DNA of 64,000 nt from Calliopum simillimum (Eukaryota; Arthropoda; Insecta; Diptera; Lauxaniidae), in the NCBI GenBank assembly GCA_951812925.1, contig OX638369.1, positions 49,471,061 to 49,535,060 of the forward strand, given 5' to 3'. Below the pieces are notes generated by a model. It made no database searches. It was not told the origin of the DNA and saw nothing but the letters and a program-made list of their open reading frames with translations. Every line of letters begins with the position of its first letter. Positions within the stretch are counted from its first letter, which is position 1. A program made the position numbers and the translations under genes. Shown here piece after piece: positions 22,501-35,255 of the stretch.

Positions 22501-24455
22501 ATGGTTATGGGTGAAACGCGTATCGAAAACCAACCTACCAACAAAATTTTTTGGTTTTTTTACGTATGCATTTTGCCTTGTTTTTGTAATGTTGTTGTTT
22601 TTACTCAAAAACACAGAACAGTAAGCTCACACCACAAAACACTTGACACGTGATTTTTTGGTAGCTAGTTAATGTAAATCATTATCTGTTCAAAACAACA
22701 AAAAAAACATTTATTTTAAGTTTTGAAAAAGAAAATCCTATGCCGTAGTTACATCACTCCATTCAGAAAAGTTTATTTATTATGTAACAAAAAAAGTTCT
22801 TAGTATATTTACAAACTATCAATAATTTATTTTCGAAAAATTAAACTTTATTTATTTTCCTAATTACGTGATAGGAACGGAAAAGCGTTCACTCGTACAA
22901 AATTATGCACCTAATTCCGACAGAAATAAAATCAAGGTTTTCTATATAAAAAAAAAGTTTATTTTGTTTTAAAACTATTAGAAAACGATTTCTAAGCTAA
23001 CACAAACAGTTTATTTAACAAATTTCAATTAAATATACAAACATGTAATCCTGGAAACCCTTACGAAAATTCGTATGCTACCTTACACTTACCAAAATCA
23101 AGGTTATTGGAAATTGGTTTGTTAAAACATCATTAAAAAATTATTAACTAATAAAAAAATGAAACTTTAATTTCTTGTCATTTACTTACAGTATAAAGTA
23201 TGTTTTGATTTGAAAATAATTGAAACAGCGTTTATTTTTCTTATTTTTTTCAACAAAAAGTTCATTCAAAGAATTAATTTACAAAAAGTTTCTTATGCTA
23301 AAAATTTCGAAATCAAAAAAAAAAAATACTTAAGCAAATTGTAGCAAGACTTACTCAGAATACTGACGTTATACTAAAAAAAAAAATGCGTTTACAATCG
23401 TAAATTGAAGGTCCCAAACCCTCATAATCAGTTGCAAAAATCGAGAATGAAAAAAATAAATTGTTAATTTACAACCCTGTATAATTCGACCCTTCCAATT
23501 TCTTTCCTTTCGTCGTTACGAACGCTGATTCCACTACAAACAGTCATTTAAACTTTAACTAGGAACCAAGGCCAAATTATTTGTTCCATACTTATTAATG
23601 TAACTTTTAATTACAACTACCTTTTTCGGCACCACACACTATCTCTCACTGTTAATATGCAGTTTCACTTAACTCGAAGCTACTTCAAAGTGCATAACAT
23701 TTAACACGTTCGTTACCAAAGTGCACCCAATTCATTAATGTTTGCATGTTGCAATGAAAGACCCACACCTTAACCACGCTACGCCACACCAAGGAAACAA
23801 GTCGAAAAGACACTCAATACCAAAAACAAACAATGAAAAGCGTGAAATGGAGTTGAATTTCCCATAAGAGTGTAAAACACGAATTACACCAAAGCCAATG
23901 CACCGCGGAGGACCAGAAGTAAAGAATCCACAATGTGGCTCCCAAAAAAGAAATCGTGCTTCATACACCAACAACATCAACATATTTAGCAACTTTATAA
24001 TTAAACAGCAGCAGCTGCTCGTATTATCAGCCATGATACTCCACGACCAACAAAATACTTTTTGGCATTTGCCATTCCATTCCAATGCAACTTTTAACTG
24101 TATTCCTCACTTTGCATTCTAACACGGAACATTTTTCTGGTTTCCTCTTCTCTGCACAAATTGGCGCAAATGTAATTAAACGGCTAGCGAAATTGTAGTG
24201 ATGATGTTCGTGGAGCGCGGCGTATTCTCAAAGGTTGGGAGCGTTACTTTCTTCATCGGTTGGTTGTAAAGGAAAAATCATTAAGCCATGAAATTAAGCT
24301 GAACAGAAAAGTGTGAAAGTGTGATTTTAATAGGACAAAAGTGTCGTTGCTAGAAACCATTTTAATACACATACTGGGATATGTAGAAATAATGTAATCA
24401 TTACTTTTTGATTATTCTGCACTGGGTTTCCTTCAAGTACAGTGAATCTTTGATA
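19568..24455. other. Unassigned AT-rich sequence, about 4.9 kb
   Basis: No gene or RNA supported. Weak hints are GGGATG-type inverted ends at about 19583 and 20643, a GTGGTTCAAAAT at 21656 resembling the AGAG-GGTTC element end, and an inverted GGTAAGTGT / ACACTTACC pair at about 21916 and 23093 around AT-rich sequence with recurring CTAA(C/T)TCCG words. 20715-20730 has GTT repeats. Open frames at 23735-24122 overlap on both strands and lack any domain. Confidence 0.5.
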
Positions 24456-27060
24456 TGATAAATCAAATCAAATCAAATCAAATCAAATCAAATCAAATCA
24501 AATCAAATCAAATCAAATCAAATCAAATCAAATCAAATCAAATCAAATCAAATCAAATCAAATCAAATCAAATCAAATCAAATCAAATCAAATCAAATCA
24601 AATCAAATCAAATCAAATCAAATCAAATCAAATCAAATTAAATTAAATCAAATCAAATCAAATCAAATCAAATCAAATCAAATCAAATCAAATCAAATCA
24701 AATCAAATCAAATCAAATCAAATCAAATCAAATCAAATCAAATCAAATCAAATCAAATCAAATCAAATCAAATCAAATCAAATCAAATCAAATCAAATCA
24801 AATCAAATCAAATCAAATCAAATCAAATCAAATCAAATCAAATCAAATCAAATCAAATCAAATCAAATCAAATCAAATCAAATCAAATCAAATCAAATCA
24901 AATCAAATCAAATCAAATCAAATCAAATCAAATCAAATCAAATCAAATCAAATCAAATCAAATCAAATCAAATCAAATCAAATCAAATCAAATCAAATCA
25001 AATCAAATCAAATCAAATCAAATCAAATCAAATCAAATCAAATCAAATCAAATCAAATCAAATCAAATCAAATCAAATCAAATCAAATCAAATCAAATCA
25101 AATCAAATCAAATCAAATCAAATCAAATCAAATCAAATCAAATCAAATCAAATCAAATCAAATCAAATCAAATCAAATCAAATCAAATCAAATCAAATCA
25201 AATCAAATCAAATCAAATCAAATCAAATCAAATCAAATCAAATCAAATCAAATCAAATCAAATCAAATCAAATCAAATCAAATCAAATCAAATCAAATCA
25301 AATCAAATCAAATCAAATCAAATCAAATCAAATCAAATCAAATCAAATCAAATCAAATCAAATCAAATCAAATCAAATCAAATCAAATCAAATCAAATCA
25401 AATCAAATCAAATCAAATCAAATCAAATCAAATCAAATCAAATCAAATCAAATCAAATCAAATCAAATCAAATCAAATCAAATCAAGTGGACCTCATAAT
25501 CTTGCATTAGTTTCAAATCAAATCAAATCAAATCAAATCAAATCAAATCAAATCAAATCAAATCAAATCAAATCAAATCAAATCAAATCAAATCAAATCA
25601 AATCAAATCAAATCAAATCAAATCAAATCAAATCAAATCAAATCAAATCAAATCAAATCAAATCAAATCAAATCAAATCAAATCAAATCAAATCAAATCA
25701 AATCAAATCAAATCAAATTAAATCAAATCAAATCAAATCAAATCAAATCAAATCAAATCAAATCAAATCAAATCAAATCAAATCAAATCAAATCAAATCA
25801 AATCAAATCAAATCAAATCAAATCAAATCAAATCAAATCAAATCAAATCAAATCAAATCAAATCAAATCAAATCAAATCAAATCAAATCAAATCAAATCA
25901 AATCAAATCAAATCAAATCAAATCAAATCAAATCAAATCAAATCAAATCAAATCAAATCAAATCAAATCAAATCAAATCAAATCAAATCAAATCAAATCA
26001 AATCAAATCAAATCAAATCAAATCAAATCAAATCAAATCAAATCAAATCAAATCAAATCAAATCAAATCAAATCAAATCAAATCAAATCAAATCAAATCA
26101 AATCAAATCAAATCAAATCAAATCAAATCAAATCAAATCAAATCAAATCAAATCAAATCAAATCAAATCAAATCAAATCAAATCAAATCAAATCAAATCA
26201 AATCAAATCAAATCAAATCAAATCAAATCAAATCAAATCAAATCAAATCAAATCAAATCAAATCAAATCAAATCAAATCAAATCAAATCAAATCAAATCA
26301 AATCAAATCAAATCAAATCAAATCAAATCAAATCAAATCAAATCAAATCAAATCAAATCAAATCAAATCAAATCAAATCAAATCAAATCAAATCAAATCA
26401 AATCAAATCAAATCAAATCAAATCAAATCAAATCAAATCAAATCAAATCAAATCAAATCAAATCAAATCAAATCAAATCAAATCAAATCAAATCAAATCA
26501 AATCAAATCAAATCAAATCAAATCAAATCAAATCAAATCAAATCAAATCAAATCAAATCAAATCAAATCAAATCAAATCAAATCAAATCAAATCAAATCA
26601 AATCAAATCAAATCAAATCAAATCAAATCAAATCAAATCAAATCAAATCAAATCAAATCAAATCAAGTGGACCTCATAATCTTGCATTAGTTTCAAATCA
26701 AATCAAATCAAATCAAATCAAATCAAATCAAATCAAATCAAATCAAATCAAATCAAATCAAATCAAATCAAATCAAATCAAATCAAATCAAATCAAATCA
26801 AATCAAATCAAATCAAATCAAATCAAATCAAATCAAATCAAATCAAATCAAATCAAATCAAATCAAATCAAATCAAATCAAATCAAATCAAATCAAATCA
26901 AATCAAATCAAATCAAATCAAATCAAATCAAATCAAATCAAATCAAATCAAATTAAATCAAATCAAATCAAATCAAATCAAATCAAATCAAATCAAATCA
27001 AATCAAATCAAATCAAATCAAATCAAATCAAATCAAATCAAATCAAATCAAATCAAATCA
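24456..27060. repeat. (AAATC)n pentamer satellite, array 1 (about 2.6 kb) with 29-bp tags
   Basis: About 500 copies of AAATC, nearly perfect, with a few AAATT variants (about 24636-24648, 25717, 26951). A 29-bp tag starting AGTGGACCTCATAATCTTGC interrupts the array at 25486 and 26666 and recurs at 27061, where it is the first sequence of the right flank. The tag spacings are 1180 and 395 bp. The stop-free NQIKS frame is an artefact. Confidence 0.97.
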
Positions 27061-30000
27061 AGTGGACCTCATAATCTTGCATTAGTTTCGTAACAACTTC
27101 AATAATTATAACAAGGAAATTTGTTTAGTCATATATTATGTGAATATCGGGGCTTAACTGTAGCCAAATATCCCACAAAATTCGTTCAACACCTCAATGA
27201 AAAGAACAATAAAAAAAAATCTTCGACAACTTTTTCTCAATTATTTCAAAAACATTTGAACACTAAAATCCTAAATAAAACCAAAAAAGAATAAGAATGA
27301 AAATGAAGAGAAGTAAAACTAAAGCAGCATAAAATGGTGCACAAATGTCAGGTGCTACTCTATGCATGTGTTTGTCGTGCGCAAGGCTGCTGAAGGCAAA
27401 GTTTGTACATCAAATAACTTTGGTGCAAAATTTTGTGAAGAAAAAAGAAATGAAAATCGAACAAAAACTAAACGGATTCAACTCTTAAAGCAGCATCAGA
27501 ACATCAGTCGGCATAAAAGCCGACTTTTCTTTGAAGTATGACAGTGAAAAATTGAACCAGAGTTGTCAACTAATGATAAACTTGGTCGTGAAAATTTTAA
27601 ATAAGTTTGTAAACTTCGAAGAACAAGTTTCTTTAATTCTATTCTACCTTTCTCTCTAGTCACGTATTTCTATTTAAGCATTAGAATCCAGAACAGGGGA
27701 AGGCATTTTCTCGAAAACTCTTATATTAATGAAACTGTTCAGAATTTGAAGAATCAGAAAAACCATTGAAGCTATTATGATAAAGTTAAAGTTTTTATCG
27801 AGCAGCAAGGTTTTAATTAGTAGGATCCATACCCGTGTCGAGAAACATTTCCACATATATCGAGAGTAAAGCAGAGACTAAAGGATTAACTCTCTTTCAT
27901 AAATGGCTTTGAAAGAATGAGTCTGAGTCAGTTTGAAAGTAAGTGACTTCCAGTAAATTCAAAAATATTATATAAAGTTGGCAACCCTGAAAACATAAAG
28001 TTCAATCTTAGTACAAAAAAGAACAAGCGTTAGTTGGGATGACAAATTTCGCTACTAATATGAATGAAAGACATGCATATGATTTTATGCTGAACTTTTT
28101 TTTATGTATTTCCCACAGCCAATGCCAGCCAGCAGGAATTTGAAAGATTATCCTTGGTGTTGCCAGCATAAAGACGATGAAGGTGTTAAATGTCAATGCA
28201 AGCAAGAGTCATCATCAGCAGAGGCAAGTGACACATGTCGATAGAACTACTAGAAGCAGCAACTCAAGGATGCATTGCATGACATGCTAACGGAAATGAC
28301 TTTGCAAAAGTATAAAAAGTTTGAAGCAAAATTCAAAAAAGTCATCATATTATGAAAAATCCATACGTAGAAAAAAGAAAACCTACACAAAGTGAAAGGA
28401 AATTAAGAAAAGTTAAAACGATTGAAATTTGCATAAATTTAGGTTTCCAAAAAGGGTTAAGATGTGAGACTCTTTCAAAAAACTTGCAACGAATCAAAAT
28501 GTCAAAAGCGGAAAAATCACAATTCAACAAAAATAACTCAATTAAAAGCTGCATGCAAAATTTCCTGTTTTTTTGTCTTCAAAAGACAACTTTAGTTTTC
28601 TTTTTCCACTACACTGAACGTTTGGAACATTTTTGTATTTTCCGATATATCGCCTTTAATGGTACGGAAAGAAATTGTAGAAAAGTGTGCGCTCCGCTTC
28701 AGGAATGGAAGATGTAGAAATCGTGAAAAAATTTTATACTAAGAAATATAGTACTGCATGTCCTGCATTTGCACACTGGTGCTGTCGTTGGCCATTTCCG
28801 TTTGTCGTTGTGCAACGGAATTATGCCTCGTTCACACTCAAGTCGCCGCTGATATCCTGAGATGGACACAGCAGCAGAGCAGCGCATTATTTTGCTCTGT
28901 CGCTAGTCCTTGCTGGTACGTACAATGGAACAAAATGCAATGTTAAGTAGCAAATTTTAGTTATTTGGAATTTGGTGAATTTAGAAATAATATATTGAAC
29001 TCCTATCGTACTTTTGGAAAAATTGGAATACCTACTAAAATTCGTAAAATTCACTTTGATTAAGTAATTTTGAATTTGTTGAAATTATTTTGAATTCAGA
29101 ATTGATTATGTTCATACAAAATTCATTTAATTCACAGTAAATTCATTTCATCAACACAAATTCATTGTATGCATTTGTATTGAATTCACTTTAGTAATTT
29201 TTACCCACTGTGTCGTTTCAGTTGGCAATCGTTTTTGTGTGCCAAATCGTCGAGTGTCCTGGCACGCTTTGCCATCTAGAGATGCCATTCAGAAATTTTT
29301 CGTTTATTTTTGCTGTCCAACATTTTTCTATTGCTAATAATTTTCATTTTCATAAATTTTTGTCGCCTTTCAATACTGTTTTATATACAGTGGTACATAC
29401 GTATGTACATAACTACATGTATTTGTGTCGTTTTTTTTTTTTTATCAGTATATTTTTGTTACGAAATTGCTTTGGTCGACAGGATAACAGAATTTATTTC
29501 TCATGTGTGCATTTTGCATACATATACAGAGAAGTGCAGATACCTTTGCAAAATAAATTTTTGTTCATTCTTCTAGTGTTTTTTCTTCATATCCTGGCAT
29601 TTCCTTTTTTTCAAACACTAGACATTTTTTTCTTATTTTTTGCACTCCGGCACACATATCTTTGCATATGCGCCTTGCGTATACTTTTTAATTTTTTTAG
29701 GTTGTTTTTTTCATTTCCATTCATTTCTTCATTCATTCATTCGTGTAAGGCATGGCAATGGCATTCCTACCTTTATGCAGGCAATTAATTTTTTCTCCAT
29801 TCAAAAGCAACGACAACTGTCAGCAGCGTTGTTGCATCCTTTGCCTTTGGTTTTTTCTCTGGCTTTAATTGAGCGTTGACTTTTTTGCATCTGTCCTTGA
29901 TTTGCTGCTGCCAAACTGTGGCAGCTAGAGATTTTTCTTTTAACGCTCTGTATGGAATACGGTGATTTCATTTTATCTTCTTTAGTGTAAATATTTCTGA

Positions 30001-30383
30001 AGAATTTTGGTATTGAATTTTAAATAAAAGTTAATTTTAATGATGAAGATTTTTAAATTGGGCAATATTTGAAATGGTCAGTCGAAAAATAGTTTTACTT
30101 ATGGTTTGACTTATATTTTACGAAATGGGCCCAAAAATGTCACTAAGAGGGGTCGGATACGCCTTTGGGTCGTATGCATCGATTGGTGCAGTAAAATTTG
30201 TTTTCAATAATGGGCCAGAAACGATTACAATTATCTTCCAGCCCTGTAGATAAGTATGCAATTTCTTATACTTCAGTCAGTGGGGCTTTTTTCAAGATAT
30301 TTTTTATTTTTTCAGAATGATGTGTTTATTCAATAAAATTTTTGTTTAAGAACTTTAAAGAGTTAAAGTTTTAAAAAACTTAA
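27061..30383 (+). repeat. 3.3-kb segmental duplication, copy 1
   Basis: This segment reappears at 35256-38578, offset by exactly 8195 bases. Every stretch I compared is identical, including all predicted frames (for example 121, 192 and 88 codons) at the same offset. It begins with the 29-bp satellite tag and ends at a run CTTAAAA, after which the copies diverge. I see no gene in it: the longest frame (29210-29787) starts at GTG in a T-rich tract rich in Phe and Ile. It contains CATT repeats (29723-29739) and AT-rich sequence. Confidence 0.97.
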
Positions 30384-30855
30384 AATATTTATCACATAAA
30401 ACTTAATCGAGAGCTTAATTGTAAGCCCAATTTGTTTTTACTACACTAACACACAAACAGGACTTACTTAGATCAATGAAATCGGTCATTTCTTCTTCCT
30501 AAACTATTCGACTGAATAAGAATTACTTGTTCTTAATTTCAACATGATCTGTAAGACTTAAGTATTATCCAACTCTTATGTTAAGTATATACCTAGTTAC
30601 TAACCCACCGTCTACATTTTTAGCTGTGCACAGTATATCACCAAATAGGTTTGCGTCTCATTAGGTAGGGATATCAAAACTATGTGTCTTTCAAAACACA
30701 TATTTTTACTAAAATCTCTTAGCTGACCCATTTTTTAAGCCCATCTACCTCCCTCTACTCAGAGAACAAACTCTGTATAGAGAATAAAAACTCAAAAAGT
30801 TTCACTCAATACAAAGATAAAATGTTTCACTCAATACAAAGATAAAATACTCATG
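30382..30855 (+). repeat. 473-bp repeat family, copy A
   Basis: Nearly identical to units B and C from TATTTATCACATAAAACTTA to AAAATACTCATG. It lacks the first about 30 bp (CAGATGCCAATAAACTTTAT) and carries an extra tandem copy of about 27 bp (TTTCACTCAATACAAAGATA) near its end. Its left edge is the point where duplication copy 1 departs from copy 2. Confidence 0.95.
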
Positions 30856-32160
30856 TTTTACTAATTGTTTGGTTTGCTTAGGTAGGTAGAAACCTTTAGC
30901 ACAGAAGGCTTAAGACCCAATTATGACCTCCCATAACATTTTACTACTATCATCATGTTTATGGAATTGGTTAAGCATTAACCAGGTCAACTAAACGTAA
31001 GGCTTTTTACAACTTACGATCTGAACCATATTCCTTACCAATATGGTGTCTGCTACGCAAATGATGTTGATTATACTGGATATAACTGCCCATATGATAT
31101 GGATCCGGTTAGATATCAATATCAGTTGTCCTATACAGTTTTTCTAAAACATGAGTGCCGTTCTCCCATGTTTAATCTACTTTTATGATTTTCATGAGAG
31201 ATCGCACTCTAGGAAAAACTAACAAACAGCCGAACCCACATCTTTCTGCAACAAACATTCACTGCAACAAACCTACAAACAACCAAACTCACATCTTTTT
31301 ACAACAAACATTCACATTCTAACCATAAAATTACCATAATATTTTGTTCACTATTTACAAACATTTTTAAATCATACACTGCGTTTGATGTGAGTCCTCC
31401 TGTACTGCCCATTATTAACATGCAATCCTTATATCCGTTGCATTACAGTTTAGATTTTATGTTATTATATTCTCAGATCAGTTTTTTTCATTTTACGGTT
31501 ATGCCTTATTTTGGTCTAATCCATCTCATATGGGGCCAAAAATCATAAGACATAACTGTCACCATTTCATGTCATATACACCTAACCAGTTTTGTCTCAA
31601 TGTGCTATATCCGGTTCTATATATAACATAATGAACAAACTTTTTTTCAGATTACTATTAGTGTATTTAGTTCCCACTCTAGTATTGGTAATACAATGGA
31701 ACGATCAACTCTACACCACAAAACAATATTTTATATATACATCCTTCCCACAACACCACATTCACGATAACATTCCGATAAAACCTCTGCGGAGAACATT
31801 AATGTCTGATATAAACTGCAAGTTGTCATAAATACAGGTCCTCAAAATAGTACATAATTTTTATACCAACATTAATACTCTATAATCAAGCAGCAATTGA
31901 TTATATTCTCATATAAAATGATCTTTCATTGATAGTAAGTGTTTTTCTTTTTTTGTCATAAAAATTAAAAATTAAAAATGTGTTTTTTAAAAAAATGTGT
32001 TCTTTTTTCATTAAAATTAAAAATGTGTCCTTTTTCATAAATGTGTAAAACACTTGACAATATAGTCAAGTGAAATTTTGTTAGATTTCAATGTTTTTTC
32101 AATGTTTTTTTCTTTTTTAAAAAATAGTGTTTTTAATAAATAGTGTTTTTAAAAAAATTA
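30856..32160. other. Unassigned sequence between 473-bp repeat copies
   Basis: AT-rich, with AC-rich words (ACATCTTT-CAACAAACATTCAC) repeated at about 31240 and 31290 and AAAATTAAAAATGTGT words at 31965-32030. A 66-codon frame starting ATG at 31631 has a hydrophobic N-terminus (MNKLFFRLLLVYLVPTLVLV) but no upstream support and no homologue that I recognise. Confidence 0.5.
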
Positions 32161-32171
32161 CTGTAAGGAAC

Positions 32172-32585
32172 TTTATAAAAAGGGTTACATAGTGTTTATT
32201 TTAATTCAAGAAAGTTTCAACACACATATGTAACTAATATATATATTTTTCCAACAAACGGTAAGTTATTTTTATTTTATTTTTATTCTTTATCTTTATA
32301 TTTAGTCTCCATATGCCTTATAATCTCACCATAAATCCTTAAACCACACATTATTAAAACCCCACATCCTTGAAACCCATATTCTTAAAGCCAACTGAAG
32401 ATTCCTTGAGGCAAGGATGAAAAACGTTTATTGGTAGCCTAAACTTGTCCTACACGGAAGCCTTTTTCACCTAATTCACAATCCAACTTCCTTCACGGAG
32501 ACCAGTCCACCTCTATCCTTAAACACATAGTCACCCAAACCTTTAAATTTTCATTTTCTTTACAGGTGTTGCAGATGCCAATAAA
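32172..32585 (+). other. Possible small transcription unit leading into the 473-bp repeats
   Basis: In order: TATAAAAAG (32176), about 80 bp to a strong splice-donor-like CGGTAAGTT (32258), about 300 bp of intron-like sequence, a polypyrimidine-CAG acceptor (TTTTCTTTACAG, ending 32565), then CCAATAAACTTTATA with a polyadenylation signal at the start of repeat unit B. Each part is common by chance in AT-rich DNA; only the order and spacing suggest a spliced non-coding transcript. Tentative. Confidence 0.25.
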
Positions 32586-33044
32586 CTTTATATACAAAAT
32601 ATTTATCACATAAAACTTAATCGAGAGCTTAATTGTAAGCCCAATTTGTTTTTACTACACTAACACACAAACAGGACTTACTTAGATCAATGAAATCGGT
32701 CATTTCTTCTTCCTAAACTATTCGACTGAATAAGAATTACTTGTTCTTAATTTCAACATGATCTGTAAGACTTAAGTATTATCCAACTCTTATGTTAAGT
32801 ATATACCTAGTTACTAACCCACCGTCTACATTTTTAGCTGTGCACAGTATATCACCAAATAGGTTTGCGTCTCATTAGGTAGGGATATCAAAACTATGTG
32901 TCTTTCAAAACACATATTTTTACTAAAATCTCTTAGCTGACCCATTTTTTAAGCCCATCTACCTCCCTCTACTCAGAGAACAAACTCTGTATAGAGAATA
33001 AAAACTCAAAAAGTTTCACTCAATACAAAGATAAAATACTCATG
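32572..33044 (+). repeat. 473-bp tandem repeat, unit B
   Basis: Starts CAGATGCCAATAAACTTTAT and ends AAAATACTCATG, directly abutting unit C. Contains one AATAAA at its start and one TTAGGTAGGGATATC. It differs from unit C by a few substitutions only. Confidence 0.95.
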
Positions 33045-33514
33045 CAGATGCCAATAAACTTTATACACAAAATATTTATCACATAAAACTTAATCGAGAG
33101 CTTAATTGTAAGCCCAATTTGTTTTTACCACACTAACACACAAATAGGACTTACTTAGATCAATGAAATCGGTCATTTCTTCTCCCTAAACTATTCCACT
33201 GAATAAGAATTACTTGTTCTTAATTTCAACATGATCTGTAAGACTTAAGTATTATCCAACTCTTATGTTAAGTATATACCTAGTTACTAACCCACCGTCT
33301 ACATTTTTAGCTGTGCACAGTATATCACCAAATAGGTTTGCGTCTCATTAGGTAGGGATATCAAAACTATGTGTCTTTCAAAACACATATTTTTACTAAA
33401 ATCTCTTAGCTGACCCATTTTTTAAGCCCATCTACCTCCCTCTACTCAGAGAACAAACTCTGTATAGAGAATAAAAACTCAAAAAGTTTCACTCAATACA
33501 AAGATAAAATACTC
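33045..33514 (+). repeat. 473-bp tandem repeat, unit C
   Basis: Head-to-tail copy of unit B with scattered substitutions (for example ACCACACT for ACTACACT, TTCTCCC for TTCTTCC). Its last bases ACTC merge directly into the pentamer satellite at 33512. Confidence 0.95.
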
Positions 33515-35255
33515 AAATCAAATCAAATCAAATCAAATCAAATCAAATCAAATCAAATCAAATCAAATCAAATCAAATCAAATCAAATCAAATCAAATCA
33601 AATCAAATCAAATCAAATCAAATCAAATCAAATCAAATCAAATCAAATCAAATCAAATCAAATCAAATCAAATCAAATCAAATCAAATCAAATCAAATCA
33701 AATCAAATCAAATCAAATCAAGTGGACCTCATAATCTTGCATTAGTTTCAAATCAAATCAAATCAAATCAAATCAAATCAAATCAAATCAAATCAAATCA
33801 AATCAAATCAAATCAAATCAAATCAAATCAAATCAAATCAAATCAAATCAAATCAAATCAAATCAAATCAAATCAAATCAAATCAAATCAAATCAAATCA
33901 AATCAAATCAAATCAAATCAAATCAAATCAAATCAAATCAAATCAAATCAAATCAAATCAAATCAAATCAAATCAAATCAAATCAAATCAAATCAAATCA
34001 AATCAAATCAAATCAAATCAAATCAAATCAAATCAAATCAAATCAAATCAAATCAAATCAAATCAAATCAAATCAAATCAAATCAAATCAAATCAAATCA
34101 AATCAAATCAAATCAAATCAAATCAAATCAAATCAAATCAAATCAAATCAAATCAAATCAAATCAAATCAAATCAAATCAAATCAAATCAAATCAAATCA
34201 AATCAAATCAAATCAAATCAAATCAAATCAAATCAAATCAAATCAAATCAAATCAAATCAAATCAAATCAAATCAAATCAAATCAAATCAAATCAAATCA
34301 AATCAAATCAAATCAAATCAAATCAAATCAAATCAAATCAAATCAAATCAAATCAAATCAAATCAAATCAAATCAAATCAAATCAAATCAAATCAAATCA
34401 AATCAAATCAAATCAAATCAAATCAAATCAAATCAAATCAAATCAAATCAAATCAAATCAAATCAAATCAAATCAAATCAAATCAAATCAAATCAAATCA
34501 AATCAAATCAAATCAAATCAAATCAAATCAAATCAAATCAAATCAAATCAAATCAAATCAAATCAAATCAAATCAAATCAAATCAAATCAAATCAAATCA
34601 AATCAAATCAAATCAAATCAAATCAAATCAAATCAAATCAAATCAAATCAAATCAAATCAAATCAAATCAAATCAAATCAAATCAAATCAAATCAAATCA
34701 AATCAAATCAAATCAAATCAAATCAAATCAAATCAAATCAAATCAAATCAAATCAAATCAAATCAAATCAAATCAAATCAAATCAAATCAAATCAAATCA
34801 AATCAAATCAAATCAAATCAAATCAAATCAAATCAAATCAAATCAAATCAAATCAAATCAAGTGGACCTCATAATCTTGCATTAGTTTCAAATCAAATCA
34901 AATCAAATCAAATCAAATCAAATCAAATCAAATCAAATCAAATCAAATCAAATCAAATCAAATCAAATCAAATCAAATCAAATCAAATCAAATCAAATCA
35001 AATCAAATCAAATCAAATCAAATCAAATCAAATCAAATCAAATCAAATCAAATCAAATCAAATCAAATCAAATCAAATCAAATCAAATCAAATCAAATCA
35101 AATCAAATCAAATCAAATCAAATCAAATCAAATCAAATCAAATCAAATTAAATCAAATCAAATCAAATCAAATCAAATCAAATCAAATCAAATCAAATCA
35201 AATCAAATCAAATCAAATCAAATCAAATCAAATCAAATCAAATCAAATCAAATCA
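33512..35255. repeat. (AAATC)n pentamer satellite, array 2 (about 1.7 kb) with 29-bp tags
   Basis: Same pentamer and the same 29-bp tag as array 1, at 33721, 34861 and 35256. The tag spacings are 1140 and 395 bp, so the first interval is 40 bp (eight pentamers) shorter than in array 1 while the second is identical, including one AAATT variant at offset 8195 (26951 and 35146). Confidence 0.97.

Noticed and set aside
21916..23093. Possible element with GGTAAGTGT inverted ends
   Set aside because: Only nine matching bases, no target duplication, interior AT-rich without motifs; expected by chance at this size.
23735..24122. 116-codon minus and 74-codon plus frames
   Set aside because: Overlapping frames on opposite strands without any recognisable domain or neighbouring exon signals.
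25486..27089. CRISPR-like reading of regularly repeated 29-bp tags
   Set aside because: The DNA between the tags is homogeneous AAATC satellite, not unique spacers, and the genome is eukaryotic.
29210..29788. 192-codon frame, present identically at 37405-37983
   Set aside because: Starts at GTG, lies in T-rich DNA, composition dominated by Phe, Ile, Leu and His, no domain, and a second long frame overlaps. The duplication explains why it appears twice.
31592..31831. Small secreted-peptide gene candidate
   Set aside because: The N-terminus is hydrophobic, but the start is arbitrary, no homologue is recognised, and hydrophobic frames are frequent in T-rich DNA.
30382..33514. 473-bp repeats A and B as LTRs of a retrotransposon
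   Set aside because: Units could be read as TG...CA, but there is no primer-binding site after A, no polypurine tract before B, no coding remnant between them, and a directly abutting third unit C.
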